Below are positions 26,709 through 32,968 of a DNA stretch of 32,968 nt, piece by piece; position 1 is the stretch's first letter, and the number at the start of each line of letters is the position of its first letter. Both the position numbers and the translations under genes were made by a program. The stretch spans positions 12,665 to 45,632 of the forward strand of contig JALWSY010000144.1 in the NCBI GenBank assembly GCA_027083035.1. The letters run 5' to 3'. The notes under the pieces were generated by a model that did no database searches, was not told the origin of the DNA, and was given only the letters and a program-made list of their open reading frames with translations. This stretch comes from Sulfurimonas sp. (GTDB lineage Bacteria > Campylobacterota > Campylobacteria > Campylobacterales > Sulfurimonadaceae).

Positions 26709-28406
26709 ATGGAAGAGAAAAAACTAAATAAACGAGAGAGATACAAGGCGCGTCTCAAACCTATTGATTACTATAAAGACTTTGAGACTATCGACTTTGA
26801 AAATTTAGGAGAGGGAGATAGATTTTATCTGCAGGATTTTGGCATCTTTACTACTGACTTTTTAGAGGATGAGTTTACCATACGCATCCGTGTAGCTGGT
26901 GGACGGATTAGAAGAGAAGACTTTGTAGCACTTGGAGAGATTGTCAAAGAGTATGACCTTACTATCGTTTTAACTGCGCGAGCGGGAATACAACTCCATG
27001 ACATAGATGTCGATGATCTCTTAGAGATTCACAAACGCATCAATGCACTCAATCTTACCACATGGCAAAGCTTTGGGGATAATGTCAGAAATATTGTCAC
27101 CGATGCCTATGATGGAGTTATTGAAGAGAGTGAGATAGAGTGTTATCCTCTCATAGAACAGATGCAAAACTATATCTTGAAAAATCCACGCTATGTTGGT
27201 ATGTTGCCACGCAGAGTCTCCATCGGTATCTCAGGAAACACTCTTAATGTCGGCTCCTTTTTTGCCAATGACATCTACTTTGCTCTTGCAAAAAAAGAGG
27301 GCAAGTTTGGTTTTAATCTCTATATGGGTGGAAAAAATACCGAAGTTGCCAAAGATGTTGATATCTTTTTAGAAAAAGAGGAAGTTTTTGACTTTTTTAA
27401 AGCCTTTGTTGAGACTTTTTACAAGCATGGTTCACGCTACTCACGCTCTAAGACTAGACTCTTCTATTTTATTGAGGAGATTGGGGTAGAGAAGCTTAAA
27501 GAGCTTATAGAGGCAGAGTATAAAAAGAAATTTCGCTCCAAAGGGGAGCTAATGCTTAAAAAAGGGGAGTTTAGCGAGTTTAAAAAACTCAAAGATGGCA
27601 GTTATGCCTTTGTTTATCAAACAAACTTCTCAAAGCTAACAGCAGAGGAGATAACGCAGATAACAGAGTTTGCATCAAAGTACTCTCTAGAGATTCGTTT
27701 TGGTATAGATCAAAATATCTATCTACTTGGTCTCAAAGAACCAATATGTTCTCTTACATCTCCCTCAAAAAGCTCTACAATTGTCGCCTGTGCAGGAAAC
27801 CTCTGCCCCTACGCTGTATGGAGCATAAAAGATGAGACGCGCTATCTGCCACTTGAGCTAATAGAGAAGCACTCTTTATATGTCGGTTTTTCAGGGTGTG
27901 CAAAAGGGTGTGGCAGACATCGTCATACAGATATAGGGCTAATTGGATTAAAAACAAACAACTTTGGAGATACCGAGGGTGGATGCAGAGTCTTCATCGG
28001 CGCACAGCACTCTTATGGTGAGAGTGTTGGTAGAGAACTCTTCTCTATGGTGCCTTTTGTACATCTCAATACAACCATAGAGTGCATCATAGAACTTTAT
28101 GAGTTAAGTGGTTATGATGACTTTGAGGTCTATGCTAAAGAGATTTTAGCGTACTACTCAGAACTCTTCTTAGCACTCTGGCATCTAAAATGTTTAGAGA
28201 CAAATAGATGCATAGCTCTTCCACAGCAAAAACAAAGAGTTACAGAAGAGATAGAGAGAGATTTGCTCTTTACGAACTTTGAGGATTTTGAATTAGTTGA
28301 TGATGATTTCAAGAAGAGTATCAGCCACAAAGTAAAAGAGCTTTGGACTGTAAAGGGGGAGGCTGCACTCTATACGCCTCCCATCAAAAGAACTGCGTTT
28401 CGCTAG
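26709..28406 (+). CDS. Sirohaem-dependent sulfite/nitrite reductase family protein
   Basis: 565 aa; 'GGRIRREDFVALGEIVKEY', 'LPRRVSIGISG', Fe-S cysteines 'CAGNLCPYAVW' and 'GCAKGCGRHRHTDIGLIG'. Confidence 0.9.
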   Translation: MEEKKLNKRERYKARLKPIDYYKDFETIDFENLGEGDRFYLQDFGIFTTDFLEDEFTIRIRVAGGRIRREDFVALGEIVKEYDLTIVLTARAGIQLHDIDVDDLLEIHKRINALNLTTWQSFGDNVRNIVTDAYDGVIEESEIECYPLIEQMQNYILKNPRYVGMLPRRVSIGISGNTLNVGSFFANDIYFALAKKEGKFGFNLYMGGKNTEVAKDVDIFLEKEEVFDFFKAFVETFYKHGSRYSRSKTRLFYFIEEIGVEKLKELIEAEYKKKFRSKGELMLKKGEFSEFKKLKDGSYAFVYQTNFSKLTAEEITQITEFASKYSLEIRFGIDQNIYLLGLKEPICSLTSPSKSSTIVACAGNLCPYAVWSIKDETRYLPLELIEKHSLYVGFSGCAKGCGRHRHTDIGLIGLKTNNFGDTEGGCRVFIGAQHSYGESVGRELFSMVPFVHLNTTIECIIELYELSGYDDFEVYAKEILAYYSELFLALWHLKCLETNRCIALPQQKQRVTEEIERDLLFTNFEDFELVDDDFKKSISHKVKELWTVKGEAALYTPPIKRTAFR

Positions 28407-28418
28407 CTCTTTTGCGTG

Positions 28419-30230
28419 CTATTTAGGTTGTTTGCGAGAGTGGCGTTTACGCTCATTCTCTGTAAGGTACTTTTTACGGATACGGATATTTTTCGGAGTA
28501 ACTTCTAGTAACTCATCATCCTCTATCCACTCCAAAGCACGCTCAAGAGACATCTCTCTGTGTGGTACGAGCTTGATTGCCTCATCAGCACCTGATGAAC
28601 GAACATTTGACTGTGCTTTTCCTTTAATAGGATTTACTACAAGGTCATTTTGACGAGAGTGTTCACCAATAATCATCCCCTCATAAACTTTTGTCTGCAC
28701 ACCGATAAACAAGACACCACGATCTTGAATACCAAAGAGTGAAAATGCCAAAGTCTCTCCATCGGTCATAGAGATAAGCGCACCATAACTTCTTGACTCA
28801 ACGCCACCGCTAAATGGTCTAAACTCTAAAAATGAGTGGTTCATTACACCCTCGCCTTTTGTATCTGTCAAGAACTGCCCACGGAAACCGATAAGTGCGC
28901 GCGCAGGAATCTCAAACTCGATTCTCTGGAAACCCTGTCCCATCGGAAGCATTGATTTCATCTCTGCTTTTCTCTTTCCAAGACGCTCGATAACTGTACC
29001 GCTTAAATCTTCAGGAACATCGATAACAAGATGCTCAAACGGCTCACACTTCACACCCTCAATCTCTTTAACGATAACCTCAGGACGAGAGATAGAGAAC
29101 TCATAATCTTCACGACGCATATTCTCAGCAAGAACAGTAATCTGCAACTCACCACGACCACTTACCTTAAACTTACCCTCACCAATAGTCTCAAGCTTCA
29201 TCGCAACATTTGTACGCATCTCCGCTTCAAGTCTATCTCTAAGCTTGTTTGATGTAACATGTTTTCCCTCTTGACCTGCAAGTGGAGAGTCATTTACAGC
29301 AAAAACAACTGTAAGTGTCGGCTCTTCAATGTGCATAGGATCAAGGGCAACAGGATTGTTAGCATCGGCAACAGTATCACCAACATCAACAGTCTCCATT
29401 CCTGCAAATGCTACGATATCACCCGCTTCTGCCTCATCAATCTCCATACGATTGAGACCATGAAAACCGATAAGTTTAGAGATTTTACCCTTAACCATTT
29501 CACCATCAGCTTTGGCAAGCATAACATTGTCACCCTTTTTAACAGTACCATTAAAAATACGGCTGATACCGATTTTTCCAACATAATTATCATAATCAAG
29601 CGTGAAGACCTGTGCCTGTAAATCATTTGCTGCATCACCCTCCGGCTCAGGAACAGACTCTAAGATAGTCTCAAAAATACACTCAAAGTTGCCATCTTCC
29701 TCATCCATATCAAGCTTTGCGATTCCATCACGAGCAGCTGCATAGATTACAGGGAAATCTTGCTGATCATCTGTTGCACCCATATCTGCAAAGAGGTCAA
29801 ACATCTCATCTACAACACGATCTGGCTCAGCAGAAGGCTTGTCTATTTTATTGATAACAACGATTGGTTTTTTACCGAGTGCGAGCATCTTTTTTACAAC
29901 AAACTTAGTCTGTGGCATAACACCTTCGTATGCATCAACAAGAACTAAAACACCATCTACCATCTTTAAAACACGCTCAACCTCACCACCAAAATCGGCG
30001 TGACCCGGAGTGTCAATAATATTAATCTTATAATCTTTGTAGCGAATAGCTGTATTTTTAGAGAGAATCGTAATTCCACGCTCTTTTTCTAAATCATTGC
30101 TATCCATTGCTCTCTCATCATGTTGTTCATGAGAACCAAAAGTACCAGACTGCTCTAGTAGTCCATCAACCAGTGTTGTTTTACCGTGGTCAACGTGAGC
30201 GATAACGGCAATATTTCTAATTTTTTGCAT
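28419..30230 (-). CDS. typA: Translational GTPase TypA/BipA (ORF track extends to 30263; [19 protein letters not shown] start preferred)
   Basis: G1 '[15 protein letters not shown]', '[20 protein letters not shown]', '[15 protein letters not shown]', C-terminal '[20 protein letters not shown]'. Confidence 0.96.
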   Translation of the reverse strand: MQKIRNIAVIAHVDHGKTTLVDGLLEQSGTFGSHEQHDERAMDSNDLEKERGITILSKNTAIRYKDYKINIIDTPGHADFGGEVERVLKMVDGVLVLVDAYEGVMPQTKFVVKKMLALGKKPIVVINKIDKPSAEPDRVVDEMFDLFADMGATDDQQDFPVIYAAARDGIAKLDMDEEDGNFECIFETILESVPEPEGDAANDLQAQVFTLDYDNYVGKIGISRIFNGTVKKGDNVMLAKADGEMVKGKISKLIGFHGLNRMEIDEAEAGDIVAFAGMETVDVGDTVADANNPVALDPMHIEEPTLTVVFAVNDSPLAGQEGKHVTSNKLRDRLEAEMRTNVAMKLETIGEGKFKVSGRGELQITVLAENMRREDYEFSISRPEVIVKEIEGVKCEPFEHLVIDVPEDLSGTVIERLGKRKAEMKSMLPMGQGFQRIEFEIPARALIGFRGQFLTDTKGEGVMNHSFLEFRPFSGGVESRSYGALISMTDGETLAFSLFGIQDRGVLFIGVQTKVYEGMIIGEHSRQNDLVVNPIKGKAQSNVRSSGADEAIKLVPHREMSLERALEWIEDDELLEVTPKNIRIRKKYLTENERKRHSRKQPK

Positions 30231-30317
30231 ATTAGGAGTTTCCTTGGGGAAAAATTTTCGCAATTATATCCAAATAAATATTAGAAACTTGTAAAACAAA
30301 TGATATACTTATATATT

Positions 30318-31550
30318 ATGAACTATCCAAGAGAACTTGATCCCATTTTTAACACACTAGCGAAGAAGCATATCCGCCCTGTTATAGTAGGAGGGTTCGT
30401 TCGTGATGCACTCCTTGGCATTGAGTCAAAAGATATCGACATTGAACTCTATGGTATCACTTCACTTGAGAGTTTGGAGGAAATCTTAGCAGAGTTTGGC
30501 GAAATAAATAGTGTTGGGAAGAGTTTTGGGGTGTGTAAACTCACTTTTGAAGGTTTAGAGATTGATTTTTCACTCCCCAGAGAGGACTCTAAAGTCTCTC
30601 ATGGACATAGAGGCTTTGAGATAACTACCAATACTTCACTTAGCTTTAAAGAGGCTGCTAGCAGGCGTGACTTTACAATGAATGCCATAGGTTTTGATAT
30701 CATAACATCAAAACTCCTTGATCCTTTTGAGGGAACAAAGGATATAGCTCACCAACTTATCCGTGCTGTTGATCTCAAGAAGTTTGGAGAAGATCCTCTA
30801 CGGGTTTTACGTGCTGTGCAGTTTGCTTCTCGTTTTGCATTTAGACTCGATGATGCACTCTTTTTGGAATGTAAGAGAATGATACAAAATGAGGTGCTAG
30901 AGGAGCTTGCTAAAGAGCGCATTTTTGAGGAGATAAAAAAACTCTTACTCAAATCAAAATACCCTTCCATAGGACTCAAACTTCTCAAAAAGCTTGACGG
31001 ATTTACATACTTTAAGGAGTTTGCATCACTTGATGCAGAGGAGTTTGAGGAGATTTTAAAGAGTATAGATTACCTTGCATCACAAAATATCTCTCTAAAA
31101 AAACTCACTCTTATGCTTGCTCTGCTCACAGCAAAGTTCTCTACCAAAGAGAGAAAAGATTTTTTAGATAGACTTACAAATAAAAAAGAACTTCTCTCAG
31201 AAGTAGAGATAATCACATCTACTTTTATAGATGTGAATAACTTCTCCGACTTTGATATCTATCTGCTTGCAACAAAGGTAGAGATTAAAACCTATATCTA
31301 CTATCTCAAAGCACTAATGCCAAAAGAGAATACAGAGCGGTTAGAAAAATTAGAAAAGAGAGCTAAAGAGCTTCATGTTTATGAAAAAAAGGCTCCACCT
31401 CTTCTCTTAGGTAGAGATCTTATAGCGCTTGGAATTACGCCCTCAGCAGAGTTTTCTAAAATTTTACGCGAAGCTTACTTGGCACAAATAAGTTCTAAAT
31501 TTCAGACAAAAAAAGAAGCTATAGAGTGGGTAAAAAATAACTTACTCTAA
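30318..31550 (+). CDS. CCA tRNA nucleotidyltransferase / polyA polymerase family (ORF track start 30300)
   Basis: 'PVIVGGFVRDALLGIESKDIDIELYG', 'RRDFTMNAIGFD', 'DPLRVLRAVQFASRFAFRL'. Confidence 0.92.
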   Translation: MNYPRELDPIFNTLAKKHIRPVIVGGFVRDALLGIESKDIDIELYGITSLESLEEILAEFGEINSVGKSFGVCKLTFEGLEIDFSLPREDSKVSHGHRGFEITTNTSLSFKEAASRRDFTMNAIGFDIITSKLLDPFEGTKDIAHQLIRAVDLKKFGEDPLRVLRAVQFASRFAFRLDDALFLECKRMIQNEVLEELAKERIFEEIKKLLLKSKYPSIGLKLLKKLDGFTYFKEFASLDAEEFEEILKSIDYLASQNISLKKLTLMLALLTAKFSTKERKDFLDRLTNKKELLSEVEIITSTFIDVNNFSDFDIYLLATKVEIKTYIYYLKALMPKENTERLEKLEKRAKELHVYEKKAPPLLLGRDLIALGITPSAEFSKILREAYLAQISSKFQTKKEAIEWVKNNLL

Positions 31551-32009
31551 AACACTCCTTTTTTGAGACATCTCTAGTAGTTTATCAAGTGTTCGTGCGC
31601 CGACTTCAAGAGCATCTTGAAATCGTGATGTATATATCTGTTTATATTCTCTATCATACGCCTCTATAATATCCTCATAGGTCTCTATAAACTGTCTTAC
31701 CAACTCCATGCTCTCTACTGTAATTTTAGACTTACTCATAGTAGATAGAACTAACTCAAAAGCCTTTTTCTTTTTTGTATCCATATCATCTGCGCTAATA
31801 TAGAGCTTTTGTGTGGAAGCATCTGGAGTGATAAGTCTCTTTAAAACAGCATTAAGACCATAAGAGGTTAAGGGAAAATCTTTAAGGTTGTTGTTTATGT
31901 AAGATTTCATATCAGTTAAGTTCATCTTCTCTATACGCTCTAAAATCTCTCTCTCTTGATCACTCACTTCACTCTTTTTTACTTTTTTCCCAAGAAATTT
32001 TTTAAACAT
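31542..32009 (-). CDS. Conserved-looking hypothetical protein
   Basis: 155-aa ORF, tightly followed/preceded by typical genes; no recognised domain. Confidence 0.65.
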   Translation of the reverse strand: MFKKFLGKKVKKSEVSDQEREILERIEKMNLTDMKSYINNNLKDFPLTSYGLNAVLKRLITPDASTQKLYISADDMDTKKKKAFELVLSTMSKSKITVESMELVRQFIETYEDIIEAYDREYKQIYTSRFQDALEVGARTLDKLLEMSQKRSVLE

Positions 32010-32016
32010 AATAAAC

Positions 32017-32394
32017 CTACTGTTTTGTGCTATCTATCTCTATAACTGTGTGTACATTACCACGCGGTTTAAAGTCAGCTACAAGTTTAAGATTTTTTGG
32101 ACTGAGTTTCTCCCAGAGAGTATCATATATTTTATTTGCAGCATTCTCATGGGAGATATACTGAAACATAAAAGAGTTGATGTAAAGCTTTATAGCTTTG
32201 AGTTCTACTACATACTTATCGGGTGTATATTCCACATAAATAGTAGCAAAATCCGGATACCCGCTACGCGGACATAGAGCCATAAACTCAGGCAGCGTTA
32301 TCTTAATGAGATAATCTTTCTCATTCTCATTTGGCCAAATCTCCAAATCCTTCTCTACATCAAACTCTCGTATCTCCTTCTCACCATACTTCAT
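32017..32394 (-). CDS. queF: 7-cyano-7-deazaguanine reductase
   Basis: 125 aa; '[23 protein letters not shown]', '[27 protein letters not shown]'. Confidence 0.92.
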   Translation of the reverse strand: MKYGEKEIREFDVEKDLEIWPNENEKDYLIKITLPEFMALCPRSGYPDFATIYVEYTPDKYVVELKAIKLYINSFMFQYISHENAANKIYDTLWEKLSPKNLKLVADFKPRGNVHTVIEIDSTKQ

Positions 32395-32403
32395 CTCTTC
32401 TCC

Positions 32404-32968
32404 TTAGTTTTCATATAACGGATCTAGTCCAGCTAACTCTTTTCCCTGTCTGTAGTCTATCTTCATCTCTTGGACTAGTGTAAGTGTCTCTGGCTCCTCT
32501 ATCTTCTTCATCCAACTCTTCACACCCTTCTCTCTCGCCATAAGAAGAAAGCCCTCTATTATAGAACGATTTTTCTTTAACTTAGATGCACTCGAGTAGT
32601 ATGTATCTATACGAATAATATCTATATCTAACTCCCTAAGATAGAGAAAACTTGTGTGGATAGAACCTACTCTATCTATGGCTATCATGACTCCAAGGGC
32701 TTTGAGCCTATTGAGCAGAGCGTTATATCTGCTTGTATGACTATAATACTCTACTTCACTTAAAACAAAGATGATTTGTGTTGTAGTTGTCTCTAAAAGC
32801 TCCTTTGCCCTGTTTAAAAACTTCTCATTTCTTAATGAAGTCGGAGAGATATTCACAGCATATCTTACCTCACTCCCCTGTGTACTCTCTATAACTTTAC
32901 TTAAAACTAGTAAATCATACGCCACACCAAGTCCAAGTTTATTGATAACCTTTATATAACTTTTTGGA
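32404..32968 (-). CDS. EAL-like domain protein, C-terminal part, degenerate; runs off the right edge
   Basis: Frame is open upstream of 32925 to the window end ('PKSYIKVINKLGLGVAYDLLVLSK'); 'VNISPTSLRNEKFLNRAKELL', 'IAIDRVGSIHTSFLYLRELDIDIIRID'. Confidence 0.75.
   Translation of the reverse strand, partial: PKSYIKVINKLGLGVAYDLLVLSKVIESTQGSEVRYAVNISPTSLRNEKFLNRAKELLETTTTQIIFVLSEVEYYSHTSRYNALLNRLKALGVMIAIDRVGSIHTSFLYLRELDIDIIRIDTYYSSASKLKKNRSIIEGFLLMAREKGVKSWMKKIEEPETLTLVQEMKIDYRQGKELAGLDPLYEN

Noticed and set aside
29031-29948. Plus-strand ORFs antisense to typA
   Set aside because: typA is unambiguous; these are shadow ORFs of a conserved gene.
30228-30260. Small hairpin TTTCC-CCAA-GGAAA near the typA Shine-Dalgarno
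   Set aside because: Only 5 bp and AT-rich; too weak to claim regulatory function compared with the GGDEF hairpin.
1-32968. tRNA/rRNA genes and insertion sequences
   Set aside because: None recognised by eye; no transposase or integrase ORF in the provided translations.

Overview
AT-rich window with gene content and protein styles typical of Campylobacterota (Sulfurimonas/Sulfurovum-like; taxonomy is inference). The left edge holds a CRISPR array: 14 near-identical 37-nt repeats plus a degenerate 15th, 14 spacers, and no cas genes in the window. Directly downstream on the same strand is a tight four-gene operon (1289-5375) of unknown function. It encodes a coiled-coil protein, a 4-TM coiled-coil membrane protein, an exported VWA protein with an intact MIDAS motif, and a membrane-anchored protein with a possible formylglycine-enzyme-like segment. 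This is the best candidate here for an undescribed system. The remainder is mostly chromosomal: a two-component regulatory island with a Met/His-rich periplasmic protein and an outer-membrane protein, rpsU, DUF481, dgt, PhnA-family, thyX preceded by an MntA/HepT toxin-antitoxin pair, a nrdB-nitrilase-pcm-pldA(Sel1-OMPLA) operon, a soluble chemoreceptor split by an 8-bp tandem repeat, a YheT-type hydrolase, a GGDEF protein, a 1466-aa lipoprotein, a sirohaem sulfite/nitrite reductase, typA, a CCA-adding-enzyme-family gene, queF and a degenerate EAL protein. Other signals include a promoter-like motif shared by two transcripts of the two-component island, a CRP/FNR-type palindrome before the sirohaem reductase, and a hairpin occluding the Shine-Dalgarno of the GGDEF gene. 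All calls were made by eye; no database search was run.
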